Source: Kitasatospora phosalacinea
GTDB taxonomy: Bacteria > Actinomycetota > Actinomycetes > Streptomycetales > Streptomycetaceae
Direction: 5' to 3'
DNA: 64,000 nucleotides
Assembly (NCBI RefSeq): GCF_000717185.1
Contig: NZ_JNYE01000026.1
Location: forward strand, 1-64,000
Shown here: one piece after another, positions 1 through 8,713 of the stretch
Layout: the number at the start of each line of letters is the position of its first letter
Numbering within the stretch: the first letter of the stretch is position 1
Notes under the pieces: generated by a model
What the model was told of the DNA's origin: nothing
The model's database searches: none
The model's input: only the letters and a program-made list of their open reading frames with translations
Position numbers and translations under genes: made by a program

Positions 1-614
1 TCGTGGAACGGCACGGGGAAAAATTGAGGGGGGGGGTGTGGGAAGGGAGAAAAAATATGAAGAGCGGGGGGGGGGCTGGGGTTGCGGGGGTGCGGCCGGG
101 GAGTTGCCCGGTCGTGTCATTCCCACGACTCCCCCGGACCTGGCCCGCAGTTCCGCGGCGTTGTGGGTCTCGGCCCCCGTCCCGCCCGGGGACCGACCGT
201 CACCGGTCACCCTGTGTCCGGGAATGTGAGTGGGCATGCGTTGGTCTGCGCCGTTCTGCCGAGTCATGTGCTGATAGGGACGCCATGAGCGAGCGTAGCG
301 TGACCGAGTCGCTGCACAGTGCTACCGCCACTCGGGCGTCGCCCGATCCGGTGGCAGCAAAGGGCAACGTCGGCGCGTCGCGGACCGGGCGCCCGAACCG
401 CCCGGGCCCCGCTTCCGGCCCGGCCTGCCCGCCGACCGGCGCCGACCGGCGCTCGCCCGTGCACCCCGTCGAGCACTCGGATCCGGCCGCCCCCGCGGCA
501 CCCGGGCCCGGGTCGTCGCTCCGTCATCGTCCCTCAACTCGCCTTGCACCACCTCCTGTTGACCAGTTGCCCCGCTCGATGCCCGTCAGCCCGTCCGGCC
601 CTGCCCGAATGTGA
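1..614. other. Left-edge non-coding region, abnormal first ~80 bases
   Basis: No reading frame here has the composition or homology of a real gene; short frames on both strands are Pro/Arg/Gly-rich shadows. Downstream of dprA (minus strand), Streptomyces usually carry whiG after a gap, but I do not recognise a WhiG start. The first ~80 bases are almost pure purine on the plus strand, with a 9-G run at 28-36 and a 10-G run at 66-75 around A-tracts, unlike neighbouring intergenic DNA. Bases 1-16 are an exact inverted copy of 646-661 in the dprA 3' end. Confidence 0.6.
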
Positions 615-2141
615 TCACTTCCGACGCACCAACCTCCAATGTGCTCCGTGCCGTTCCACGAAGCCGAGCGAACTCAGTTCGTGGAGGTGCTGGACGGTGG
701 TGGCCTCGGACAGGGCCGCGTAGTGGGCGAGTCGTTGGACCGGCGCGCCGTCCGCGCTGGCGGGCACCGCCTCCAGGACGCGGGCCACCGGTGGTTCCAG
801 TGCGTCCCTGGGCAGGATCGGGCCGACCCGTTCCGGCGCCAGGTCGGCTCCGATGGCACCGATCAGCTCGCCCACCTCTGCTCCGCTGGTGACCATGGTG
901 GCCGTCCCGGCCCTGATCAACGTGTGCACGCCCGCCGAGAGTTCGGAGGTGACCGGGCCGGGGACGCCCATGGTGTGCCGGTTGAGGTCCCGCGCACGGC
1001 GTGCGGTGCTGAGCGCGCCGCTGCGCGGTGCGGCCTCGACCACCACCGTGCCGCGGGTGAGCGCCGCTATCACCCGGTTCCGCAGCACGAACCTGAACCT
1101 GGTCGGGTTCATCCCGAGCGCCAGCTCGCTCACCAGCAGCCCGTCGCGTCCGATCCGCTCGATCAGCCCCTCGTTCCCGCGCGGGTAGCAGATGTCGACT
1201 CCGCTGGCGAGCACGGCGATCGTCATCCCGTTGACCGCCAACGCCCCCAGGTGTGCGGCGGTGTCCACTCCGTAGGCCGCCCCGGACACCACCACCCAGC
1301 CCCGCTCGGCCAGTTCGGACCCGAGCTGACCGGCGACGTGCCGCCCGTACGCGGTGCAGGCCCGGGATCCGACCACGGCCACCGACCTCAGGGCGAGCAG
1401 GCGCAGCGACGGCAACCGTTGGGAGGGGAGGCCGCGGATCCACAGCCCGATCGGGCGACTGTCGCCGAGGTCGTCGAGTTGGGAGGGCCACTCGCTGTCG
1501 CCCGGAATGATGAACCTCCCACCGAGCTTGGCGATGCGTTCCAGGTCGGTGACCGGGTTGAACTTTCGCAACCTCTCCTGGTAAGCCGCGATCCGGTCGG
1601 CACCGAGCCCGAGCCGGTTCGCGGGTGCTCCTTCGTAGAACCCCTGCAGCAGTTGGACCACGCCGAGGCGTTGGACCGCCCGGCCGATCGCGGCGTCGCC
1701 CGGTTCGATCAGCCTGGTGAGCGCCGCCCGGGAGATCCGCTCGGGCTCGGGCGGGTCCGGCGGGACCGTCGGCGCGGCCCACGCCGTGGGGCGGATGACC
1801 CGGTGCTCGCTCCGTGCCGTCCCGGTACGGGCAGGCCGGTCCGCGGCGAGGGCCGCTGCCGCCCGGTGCGGCTGGCCGGGTCGGCCGTCGGGCGACGGGC
1901 GGGCCGGACCAGTCGGGCTGGCCGGGCCCGGGCTGCCGTCCGTCGTCGGCACCGTCCGGAGCGGTTCCGTCGGCCCGTGGCGCGAGCGGTGCACGGACGG
2001 TGGCCCCGCGCCGCGGACCAGGTGCCGGAGCCGCTCGCCGGCGTCGCATCCCGCCCGGGTGCCGACCTGATCGGCGGTCGGGGCGTCCGACGGGACGGCG
2101 GGCTGGTCGGCGTGTGCGCGGGGGGCGGGGTGCGCGGTCAT
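615..2141 (-). CDS. dprA: DprA/Smf-family DNA-processing protein
   Basis: 508 aa. DprA proteins bind single-stranded DNA and load RecA during uptake or recombination. A Rossmann-like DprA core begins near residue 250: the VGSRACTAYG turn (257-266), then VVSGAAYGVDTAAH, a YPRGNEGL loop, FVLRNRVIAALT and VVVEAAPRSGALSTA, in the family order. The last ~60 residues look like a winged helix. The ATG at 2141 is preceded by AAGGAG at good spacing. This start leaves ~135 N-terminal residues that are Pro/Arg/Ala-rich and probably disordered, much longer than usual. No later ATG is visible before the core, though an internal GTG near residue 63 cannot be excluded. The gene follows the YifB ATPase gene by 145 bases, the normal dprA-comM pairing. 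Confidence 0.93.
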   Translation of the reverse strand: MTAHPAPRAHADQPAVPSDAPTADQVGTRAGCDAGERLRHLVRGAGPPSVHRSRHGPTEPLRTVPTTDGSPGPASPTGPARPSPDGRPGQPHRAAAALAADRPARTGTARSEHRVIRPTAWAAPTVPPDPPEPERISRAALTRLIEPGDAAIGRAVQRLGVVQLLQGFYEGAPANRLGLGADRIAAYQERLRKFNPVTDLERIAKLGGRFIIPGDSEWPSQLDDLGDSRPIGLWIRGLPSQRLPSLRLLALRSVAVVGSRACTAYGRHVAGQLGSELAERGWVVVSGAAYGVDTAAHLGALAVNGMTIAVLASGVDICYPRGNEGLIERIGRDGLLVSELALGMNPTRFRFVLRNRVIAALTRGTVVVEAAPRSGALSTARRARDLNRHTMGVPGPVTSELSAGVHTLIRAGTATMVTSGAEVGELIGAIGADLAPERVGPILPRDALEPPVARVLEAVPASADGAPVQRLAHYAALSEATTVQHLHELSSLGFVERHGAHWRLVRRK

Positions 2142-2286
2142 CGGTGCTCCTTCTGCTCGGATCTGTTCGCGCCGCCGTCCGCTTCTGCGGTGCGGGCGGT
2201 GGCGGGGTGGACGGGACCGGTCGCACGAAGCGGTCCGGCCGGGCCTCGGCACCGCGGAGGGCGAGGGGCAAGGGGGCAAGGGGCAA

Positions 2287-3954
2287 TCAGAGCTCCTGCC
2301 CTGCACCGGCGTCGGCGGGGGCGTCGGCGTACGGGTAGCACGAGTCGCTCCTGCGGTCCGTCGGACGGGCGGCGCGCTGGACGCCGGTGCGGAGGGTCAG
2401 CGCGCTCTGGATGTCGGACCGGTCGGGGCGGCTCCGACCGGCGAGGTCGGCCACCGTCCAGGCGACCCGCAGGACGCGGTCGAGTCCGCGTGCGGTGAGC
2501 AGGCCTCGGTCGAGGTCATGTTCGGCGTCGGCCAGCGAACCGGGTGCGAGTTGCCAGCGCGTGCGCAGTTCGTGCCCGGGCACTTCGGCGTTGGTCCGCC
2601 ACGGGGTGTCGACGAGGCGAGCGGCGGCCCGTGCCCGGGCTTCCCGCACGCGTGCGGCGACCGTCTCCGTGCTCTCGGCCCTTCCGCCTTGCTGCATCAA
2701 CTCGGCCTTGGTGACTCCGGTGACCTGGACTTGGAGGTCCACCCGGTCCAACAACGGACCTGACAACCTCGCCTGGTAGCGGTTGACCATGACGGGTGTG
2801 CATTCGCATCCCTCTCCTCTCAGTGAATAGCGGCCGCAGGGGCAGGGGTTGGCGGCCAGGCAGAGCAGGAAGCGGGCGGGCAGCCGCATCGAGCCCGCGG
2901 CTCTGGCGATCATCACCTCCCCCGATTCCAGGGGTTGGCGCAGCGCGTCGAGGACCCGGACCGGGAACTCGGGTGCCTCGTCGAGGAACAGCACGCCGCG
3001 GTGGGCGAGGGAGACGGCTCCGGGCCTGGGCAGTCCCGTTCCACCGCCGACGATGGCGGGCATGGTCGTCGAGTGGTGCGGGGCGCAGTAGGGCGGGGTG
3101 TCGATCAGGGGGCGGTCGGGTGGGAGCAGGCCGGCCACGGAGTGGATCGCGGTCACTTCGAGGGCTTCGGCGGGGGTGAGTGGTGGGAGCAGGGCCGGGA
3201 GCCGTTCGGCCAGCATCGTCTTGCCGGCCCCGGGCGGGCCCTTCAGATAGAGGTGGTGACCGCCCGCTGCGGCGATCTCCAGGGCTCGGCGGGCTTCGTA
3301 CTGCCCGGCCACGTCGGCGAGGTCGGGGCGGACGGACTGTTCCGAGGTGAGGTCGCGGACTCCGAGGCCGGGTAGCAGCAGCCCGGCGAACGAGGAGTCG
3401 GGGCGGCCGGTGGGCTGGTCCGGTGGTTCGTCGGGGACGGGGGCGTTGGTGAGGATCGCGATGAGCTGGCGCAGGCTGCGCACTCCGAGGACGGAGACTC
3501 CGGGCACCAGTCTCGCTTCGGCGGCGGTCTGCTCGGCGACCACGACCTGTCGGTAGCCCGCGTCGGCCGCCGCGAGGACCGCGGGCAGGACTCCGCGCAC
3601 CGGGCGCACACGGCCGTCCAGCCCCAGTTCCCCGATGATCAGCAGGCCGTCGATCGATGCGGGGTCGAGCCGTTCGGCGGCTGCCAGGACTGCACAGGCC
3701 ACCGCCAGGTCGTACCCGCTGCCGCTCTTGGGCACGGAGGCCGGCGTGAGGCCCACGGTGAGTTTTCGCAGCGGCCACTTCTCGCCGCTGTTGGACACAG
3801 CGGCGCGCACCCGGTCACGGGCTTCCAGCAGGGCCTTGTCGGCGAGGCCCACCAGGCTGAAGGCCGCGAGTCCGGGTTCGAGGTCGGCCTGGACCTCGAC
3901 CACGACACCGTCCACCCCGACCAGGGCCACCGAGCAGGTGCGGGCGAACGCCAT
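2287..3954 (-). CDS. YifB/ComM-family Mg-chelatase-like AAA+ ATPase
   Basis: 555 aa, the usual length. The N-terminal ~190 residues are the ChlI-like lid (starting MAFARTCSVALVGVDG). The AAA+ core has Walker A GPPGAGKT and Walker B GVLFLDEAPEF, and a Cys-rich CPCGRYSLRGEGCECTP segment typical of the family follows. The C-terminal Mg-chelatase helical domain contains the arginine-rich RSRPDRSDI stretch. ComM/YifB proteins are hexameric branch-migration helicases that assist integration of incoming DNA, which fits the adjacent dprA. The ATG at 3954 lies one base after the YraN-family stop, so the two are probably translationally coupled. Confidence 0.93.
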   Translation of the reverse strand: MAFARTCSVALVGVDGVVVEVQADLEPGLAAFSLVGLADKALLEARDRVRAAVSNSGEKWPLRKLTVGLTPASVPKSGSGYDLAVACAVLAAAERLDPASIDGLLIIGELGLDGRVRPVRGVLPAVLAAADAGYRQVVVAEQTAAEARLVPGVSVLGVRSLRQLIAILTNAPVPDEPPDQPTGRPDSSFAGLLLPGLGVRDLTSEQSVRPDLADVAGQYEARRALEIAAAGGHHLYLKGPPGAGKTMLAERLPALLPPLTPAEALEVTAIHSVAGLLPPDRPLIDTPPYCAPHHSTTMPAIVGGGTGLPRPGAVSLAHRGVLFLDEAPEFPVRVLDALRQPLESGEVMIARAAGSMRLPARFLLCLAANPCPCGRYSLRGEGCECTPVMVNRYQARLSGPLLDRVDLQVQVTGVTKAELMQQGGRAESTETVAARVREARARAAARLVDTPWRTNAEVPGHELRTRWQLAPGSLADAEHDLDRGLLTARGLDRVLRVAWTVADLAGRSRPDRSDIQSALTLRTGVQRAARPTDRRSDSCYPYADAPADAGAGQEL

Positions 3955-3955
3955 C

Positions 3956-4429
3956 TCACACCGCCCCGCGCAGGTGCTCGACCGCGGCGGCGCCCCGGCG
4001 GGGGTTGACCACGGCGATCACGTCGATGCGGACCCCGCCGGGCGGCGGCGGGGCCGGCCCGCCGCTCTCCGCGTCGGGCTGCGGTTCGGCTCCCCCGGTT
4101 CCCCCGGCCCGTTCGGCGGCGAGGGCGAGGCGGGAGAAGTGCACCGGCCAGCGTTCGGCGAGCCAGCGCTCGGCGAGGTGGCGCAGCCGGTCGGCCTTGG
4201 TCTGGTCGATCGCCTCGGCGGGCTGTTGGAAGCCCCGTTCGGAGCGGGTCTTCACCTCGCAGATCGCGAGGGTGTCCCCGTCGAGCGCGACGATGTCGAG
4301 CTCACCCTCGACGCAGCGCCAGTTGCGTTCCAGGATGCACAGCCCGTCCGCGGCGAGCCGACGGGCGGCGACCTCCTCGCCGTAGCGCCCGAGGCCGTTG
4401 TTGGTGGACGTCTTGTTGGGGTTCTGCAC
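3956..4429 (-). CDS. UPF0102/YraN-family nuclease-fold protein
   Basis: 157 aa from a GTG at 4429, which has a near-perfect Shine-Dalgarno GGAGGTGA six bases upstream; the longer frame to 4531 has no such site. The conserved YraN signature is present: [33 protein letters not shown] and ICEVKTRS, with the E..D..E-x-K arrangement of a PD-(D/E)xK nuclease-like fold. The function is not established; family members usually sit beside rnhB, comM or dprA, as here. A Gly/Pro-rich insertion near residues 105-130 separates the final helix and is probably lineage-specific. Confidence 0.88.
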   Translation of the reverse strand: MQNPNKTSTNNGLGRYGEEVAARRLAADGLCILERNWRCVEGELDIVALDGDTLAICEVKTRSERGFQQPAEAIDQTKADRLRHLAERWLAERWPVHFSRLALAAERAGGTGGAEPQPDAESGGPAPPPPGGVRIDVIAVVNPRRGAAAVEHLRGAV

Positions 4430-4628
4430 GGCAATCACCTCCGACCGGAAGGTTGCCGTCGGGAGCCGGAGGCGGGCCAGCGGGATCGTCGAGCCTGTGG
4501 ATAACCCGGGCCTGTGGATAACTCCACTCACCCGTTCGAGCTACAGATCCCCGCGGATCGAGAAATGCGCTGGACAGCGTCCGAGCGGCCGGGTCAGTCT
4601 CGGTGGCCCGGGCGCTGCCGCAGCGCGG

Positions 4629-4955
4629 TCAGTTCCCGAAGGCGGAGTCGTCCGAGGGCAGTTCGAGGTCGCTCTTGGCCAACTCCTCGATGTTCACGTC
4701 CTTGAACGTCAGCACGCGGACCTTCCGGACGAACCGGGCCGGTCGGTACATGTCCCAGACCCACGCATCCGCCATCGACACTTCGAAGAACACCTCGCCC
4801 TGCACCGAGTGCACCTGGAGGTCGTAGTCATTCGTCAGGTAGAAACGTCGCTCTGTCTCGATCACGTACTTGAACAGGCCGACGACATCCCGGTACTCCC
4901 GGTAGAGCTTGAGCTCCATCTCGGTCTCGTACTTCTCGAGGTCTTCGGCACTCAT
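4629..4955 (-). CDS. DUF2469-type conserved actinobacterial protein
   Basis: 108 aa, highly acidic N-terminus (MSAEDLEKYETEMELKLYRE) followed by a conserved aromatic-rich body with FYLTNDYDLQV, VSMADAWVWDMYRP and RVLTFKDVNIEEL. I recognise it as the small DUF2469 family, conserved across actinobacteria and normally found between a YraN-like gene and the NUDIX/lepB genes. No catalytic motif or membrane segment is visible and the function is unknown. The ATG at 4955 has a GAGGGGA ribosome-binding site. The upstream NUDIX gene ends 56 bases away, suggesting co-transcription. Confidence 0.88.
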   Translation of the reverse strand: MSAEDLEKYETEMELKLYREYRDVVGLFKYVIETERRFYLTNDYDLQVHSVQGEVFFEVSMADAWVWDMYRPARFVRKVRVLTFKDVNIEELAKSDLELPSDDSAFGN

Positions 4956-5011
4956 TCCAAGCGTCCCCTCACTCGTCACGTCCACCCCATTGTGGACCAC
5001 CGAGCCCGTGC

Positions 5012-5533
5012 TCAGAGCCTTACTGGCGGTTCTGGCGGCCCATCCGTCAGAACGCGTGCCACCAGTTCGGCCAGCCCGCGCGGGTGGACGGTCTCCGCGG
5101 TGGCCCTCAACTCCCCCAGCGTCCACCAGCGGACGGCCAGCAGCAGCGCGTGCTCGTCCGCCCCGCCGTCCGTCAGTGACACCGAGGTCCGCGGGGTGCG
5201 GGCCAGTCGGAACCACTGCTCCTGTCGGTACTCCCTGCCCCGGAAGGAGAACTCCACCGTGCCGTACGCGACCAGCGGTCCCCAGTCCACGTCCGTCAGC
5301 CCGGTCTCCTCGGCCAGCTCGCGCCGGGCCGCCTCCAGCGGGCTCTCGCCCGGCTCGATTCCGCCGCCCGGCGTGATCCACCAGGTGGTGCCGGGCTCGG
5401 CCGGGTCCGTCCCGCGCAGCAGCAGGACGCGGTCGTCCTGGTCCAGCAACAGCACCCGGACGGCCCTGCGCTGCTCGGCCACCACCTGGTTCAGCTCCGT
5501 CCTGAGGCGCTGGGCGCGTCTCCTCGTCGGCAC
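5012..5533 (-). CDS. NUDIX hydrolase
   Basis: 173 aa. A complete Nudix box, GGGIEPGESPLEAARRELAEETGL, lies near residues 56-79 (the G-x5-E-x7-REUXEE motif). It is preceded by a beta-strand segment AVRVLLLDQDDRVLLLRGTDP typical of the fold. NUDIX enzymes hydrolyse nucleoside diphosphates linked to another group; the substrate cannot be read from sequence. It lies 34 bases downstream of the last signal peptidase gene. The first ~22 residues are Arg/Gln-rich and poorly conserved, so translation may start at an internal GTG near residue 17. Confidence 0.9.
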   Translation of the reverse strand: MPTRRRAQRLRTELNQVVAEQRRAVRVLLLDQDDRVLLLRGTDPAEPGTTWWITPGGGIEPGESPLEAARRELAEETGLTDVDWGPLVAYGTVEFSFRGREYRQEQWFRLARTPRTSVSLTDGGADEHALLLAVRWWTLGELRATAETVHPRGLAELVARVLTDGPPEPPVRL

Positions 5534-5567
5534 CGGCGCCGGGGCCGGTCCGTCCTCCGCCGCGGGG

Positions 5568-6308
5568 TCAGGCGCTCCGTCGCCGCAGTCGGCGGGCCAG
5601 CGAGAGCGCCCCGCCCACCGCGGAGGCGGCCACGATCAGCACCGCACCGCCGGCCGACGTCCACGCGGCGGGCAGCAGCGGACCGGCCCGGTGGGCACCG
5701 GGAGCACCCAGTCCGTCGAAGGACGGGGTGCGCTGCTCCAGCCCGGCCCGGGAGAACGGCTGGATCACCGCTTCCACCCTCGCCTTCACCCCGGAGACCG
5801 GCACCGAGCCGAACGCCACGTCGAGGTGGCTCCGCGAGTCCAGGGAGTTCCCCCGGAAATCGCCGAGCAGGAACAGCCGCCCCTCGGGCACGGTGACCGA
5901 GAACTCGGTCGTGCCCATCCGGAGCGGGGCGAGGTAGGGCTCGGACACCTGGTGCCCGTTGACGGTGATCCGCCCCTCGCGGTCGCCCGAGACGGTGTCC
6001 CCGCCGACCGCGACCACGCGCTTCACCAGGGTCGCGTTGCCCCAGTCCTGGTCCTGGAAGACCACGATGTCGCCGCGGCCGACCGACCCGCCGGTGCGGG
6101 CCAGGACGGTGTCGCCGACCGCCAGGGTCGGGCTCATCGAGCCGGTGGGGATCTTGTAGGGCCGGTACTGGAGGGCGAGCACCGCGAAGCCGCCGACCAG
6201 CATCACGAAGCCGAGCGCGATCACCACGCCCTGCACGACCGACGCGACGCTCCGGCGCCGGGCCGGTCCGGTCCCGGCCAGCGGTGCCCGCTCCGCGACG
6301 CTGCTCAT
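5568..6308 (-). CDS. lepB: Type I signal peptidase (last of four tandem)
   Basis: 246 aa membrane protease that removes Sec and Tat signal peptides. One N-terminal transmembrane segment (about 23-46) precedes the catalytic serine motif IPTGSMSPTL. The lysine of the Ser/Lys dyad lies in LVKRVVAVGGD, followed by LFLLGDFRGNSLDSR (box E). A second hydrophobic segment near the C-terminus (AVLIVAASAVGGALSLA) followed by Arg residues predicts a C-terminal membrane anchor. It is shorter than its three paralogues, lacking their 70-140 residue disordered N-terminus. Four clustered enzymes (sipW/X/Y/Z) are the known Streptomyces arrangement; I cannot say which Sip this is. Confidence 0.93.
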   Translation of the reverse strand: MSSVAERAPLAGTGPARRRSVASVVQGVVIALGFVMLVGGFAVLALQYRPYKIPTGSMSPTLAVGDTVLARTGGSVGRGDIVVFQDQDWGNATLVKRVVAVGGDTVSGDREGRITVNGHQVSEPYLAPLRMGTTEFSVTVPEGRLFLLGDFRGNSLDSRSHLDVAFGSVPVSGVKARVEAVIQPFSRAGLEQRTPSFDGLGAPGAHRAGPLLPAAWTSAGGAVLIVAASAVGGALSLARRLRRRSA

Positions 6309-6475
6309 CGGCTCCGCCCTCTCCTCGCCGTCGGAGGCTCCGGTCGAACGCCCGCGGCCGGTCCGCGGCCGGCCGTCCCGGTCCGGACAGCGCTGCGGGC
6401 CGCGGCACGTGCGAGCAGATTACTCGCCAGTACCACGGCCCGCGCAAGAGGCGTTCCCGGTCGATCGCTGCCCGC

Positions 6476-7393
6476 TCAGCGGCGGCGCCGACGCACCCAC
6501 CACACGGCGGGCACGGCGAGCGCCGCCCCGGCCGTCATCGGGGCCAGCGGCCCGGCGGCAGCGAGCCCCTTCTGGTCGAAGGTCTCCGGGACGGGCAGCG
6601 TCGCCCAGTCGCCGATCGGCCAGGCCACCACGAAGGCACGGCCGACCACGTTGTCGACCGGGACGGTGCCGCCCCCGGGCTGGTCCATGTGGTACCGCGA
6701 GTCCAGCGAGTTGCCGCGGTGGTCGCCCATCACCCAGATGGTGCCCTTGGGCACGTTCACCGGCCCGAACGGCTTCTCCCCGCACGGGGTGTTGCCGGGG
6801 AAGATGTACGGCTCGTCGAGCGCCACGCCGTTCACCTTGACCGGGCCGGAGCCCTGGCACTCGACGGTGTCGCCGCCGACCGCGATGACGCGCTTGATCA
6901 GGTCCTTCTCGTCGCTGGACGGCATCAGCCCGATGAAGCTGAACACGTCCTGCACGCCGCGCACGAAGGAGTTGTCGCTGCGCTGGGTCGGCTCGTCGTT
7001 CAGCCAGCCGCCCGGGTCCTTGAAGACCACCACCTCGCCGCGCTCCGGCTCCGAGCCGAACCACGGCGTGAGCTTGTCGACCAGGACGCGGTCGCCGACC
7101 TGGAGCGTGTTCTCCATCGACCCCGAGGGGATCGAGAACGCCTGGACGAAGAAGGTCTTGATCACCAGGGCCAGGATCAGCGCGATGCCGATCAGGATCG
7201 GCAGTTCCTTCCAGAAGGAGCGCTGCCGGGGAGCCCGCCTCGGCGGATTCTCGGCGTCCCCGTCGGTCTCCGAGTCGGCCTCGGCGTCCCGGAGCTCCTC
7301 CCCGTCGCCGGCGGACAGCCCTCCCTGGTTGCCGACGGGCTCCCCGTCGGGCTCCGGAGCACCTGACCGGGCACCGATCACCAGATCCCCCAC
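6476..7393 (-). CDS. lepB: Type I signal peptidase (third of four tandem)
   Basis: 305 aa from a GTG at 7393, chosen because GGGAGGAG lies five to six bases upstream; another in-frame GTG at 7438 would add 15 residues but lacks a comparable site. An acidic, Gly-rich cytoplasmic N-terminus of ~60 residues leads to RSFWKELPILIGIALILALVIKTFFVQAF (membrane anchor). Then come the catalytic serine motif IPSGSMENTL, the lysine motif LIKRVIAVGGD and the box-E motif WVMGDHRGNSLDSR. A hydrophobic stretch before the terminal RRRRR suggests a C-terminal anchor. The dyad and box order are complete, so it should be active. It is co-directional with the other three lepB genes. Confidence 0.92.
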   Translation of the reverse strand: MGDLVIGARSGAPEPDGEPVGNQGGLSAGDGEELRDAEADSETDGDAENPPRRAPRQRSFWKELPILIGIALILALVIKTFFVQAFSIPSGSMENTLQVGDRVLVDKLTPWFGSEPERGEVVVFKDPGGWLNDEPTQRSDNSFVRGVQDVFSFIGLMPSSDEKDLIKRVIAVGGDTVECQGSGPVKVNGVALDEPYIFPGNTPCGEKPFGPVNVPKGTIWVMGDHRGNSLDSRYHMDQPGGGTVPVDNVVGRAFVVAWPIGDWATLPVPETFDQKGLAAAGPLAPMTAGAALAVPAVWWVRRRRR

Positions 7394-7597
7394 GACATCT
7401 CCTCCCTGCTGTGCGGACGCCTGCGCGCCCGCGCTCACCAGTGCCGCACAGCGGGCACCACACTCTGCGATCAGTCGAGGGCCCGCCTCTGGCTTGCCCT
7501 ACCTGGGCAGGCCCGACACCAGGCCGGAACCGAGCACTTCACACTTCTCTATCACTCCCGGTCGACGCGCCCGTGCTCCCACGCGCCGGCCGGAACG

Positions 7598-8713
7598 TCA
7601 GTCGGCCACCGGCTCGACCCTCCGGCCCGTCCTGCGGCACCGGGTGAGGAGCGGAAGGACGCCCAACACACCCATAACGAGCGGGGGTTCCGCAGGAACC
7701 GGCTCAACGGCGGCGGACCCTGCTGTCCGCACCGGCAGGGAGGAGAGTGAATCGGGAACGCCCAGTTGACCGAAGTGGGAGAGCGGCCAGGCGACCACGA
7801 AGGCGCGCCCCACCACGTTCTCCACCGGAATCGTCCCGGAGCCCGGATTGCCCATGTGGTAGCGGGAGTCGGCCGACAGGTCGCGGTGGTCGCCCATCAC
7901 CCAGAGCCGCCCCTGCGGGACCGTCACCTTGAAGGTGATCCGCGAGGGCGAGTTCCCGGCCGCGATGTACGGCTCGTCCAGCGGGGTGCCGTTCACGCTC
8001 ACCCGGCCGTGCTCGTCGCAGCACTCCACGGTGTCGCCGCCGACGCCGATCACCCGCTTGATCAAGTCCCGCTCGTCGTCGGAGGGAAGGAGCCCCACCG
8101 CGGAGAACACCGACTTCACGTTCCGCACGACGGGCCCGTCCGTGGACGGCTTGTGGTCGTTCTCCAGCCAGCCGCCCGGGTCCTTGAAGACCACCACCTC
8201 ACCGCGCTCCGGCTCGGCGCCGAACCACGGGGTGAGCTTGTCCACGACGACCCGGTCGCCGATCTGCAGGGTCTGTTCCATCGAACCGGAGGGGATCACG
8301 AACACCTGGAGCAGGAAGGTCTTCATCACCAGCGCGATGACCAGGGCCACCAGCACGATCACCGGCAGCTCGCGCAGGAAGGAGCGCCGCTTGCGGCGCG
8401 CGGCGCGCTTGGCGGCGCGGCGGCGCTCGGCACGGCCCCGCACGGGGCGGCTCCCTCCGGCCTCCGCGCCGTCCGTGCCTTCCACGCCGTACCCGCCACC
8501 ACCGGGTCCGTCGCCACTGTGCCCGTCGCCACCGAAGTTGTCACCGCGGTCGTCCGCACCCAGCGGTTCGTCCTCGCTCCCGGAGGAGAGGTACACGGAC
8601 GCGGGCTCGGGCTCGACGTCGGGCGCGGGGCCGGTGCGGGGGGCGCGGCCCGGGCCGGTGGGGCCGGGCTGGCCGTCGGTGGCGGCGGGCCTGGGTCTAC
8701 CTCTGCTCCCCAT
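7598..8713 (-). CDS. lepB: Type I signal peptidase (second of four tandem)
   Basis: 371 aa. Start ATG at 8713 has GAGGGGA upstream and lies inside the 3' end of the preceding lepB, giving a ~17-base overlap and likely coupling. About 110 residues of Gly/Asp/Arg-rich tail precede an Arg/Lys-rich stop-transfer region, then the anchor ELPVIVLVALVIALVMKTFLL. Catalytic motifs are IPSGSMEQTL (serine) and LIKRVIGVGGD (lysine), followed by WVMGDHRDLSADSR. A Cys-Cys pair (VECCDEHGR) sits after the lysine box; the next-upstream paralogue has the same pair. A hydrophobic C-terminal segment (PPLVMGVLGVLPLL) may form a second anchor. Confidence 0.92.
   Translation of the reverse strand: MGSRGRPRPAATDGQPGPTGPGRAPRTGPAPDVEPEPASVYLSSGSEDEPLGADDRGDNFGGDGHSGDGPGGGGYGVEGTDGAEAGGSRPVRGRAERRRAAKRAARRKRRSFLRELPVIVLVALVIALVMKTFLLQVFVIPSGSMEQTLQIGDRVVVDKLTPWFGAEPERGEVVVFKDPGGWLENDHKPSTDGPVVRNVKSVFSAVGLLPSDDERDLIKRVIGVGGDTVECCDEHGRVSVNGTPLDEPYIAAGNSPSRITFKVTVPQGRLWVMGDHRDLSADSRYHMGNPGSGTIPVENVVGRAFVVAWPLSHFGQLGVPDSLSSLPVRTAGSAAVEPVPAEPPLVMGVLGVLPLLTRCRRTGRRVEPVAD

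Noticed and set aside
264..614. Short minus-strand frames at the left edge as whiG start
   Set aside because: None shows the conserved WhiG N-terminal region (DELWRSYK-like), and composition is Arg/Pro/Gly shadow.
4398..7769. 1123-codon plus-strand frame over the lepB cluster
   Set aside because: It covers four complete signal peptidase and NUDIX genes in antisense and lacks any domain.
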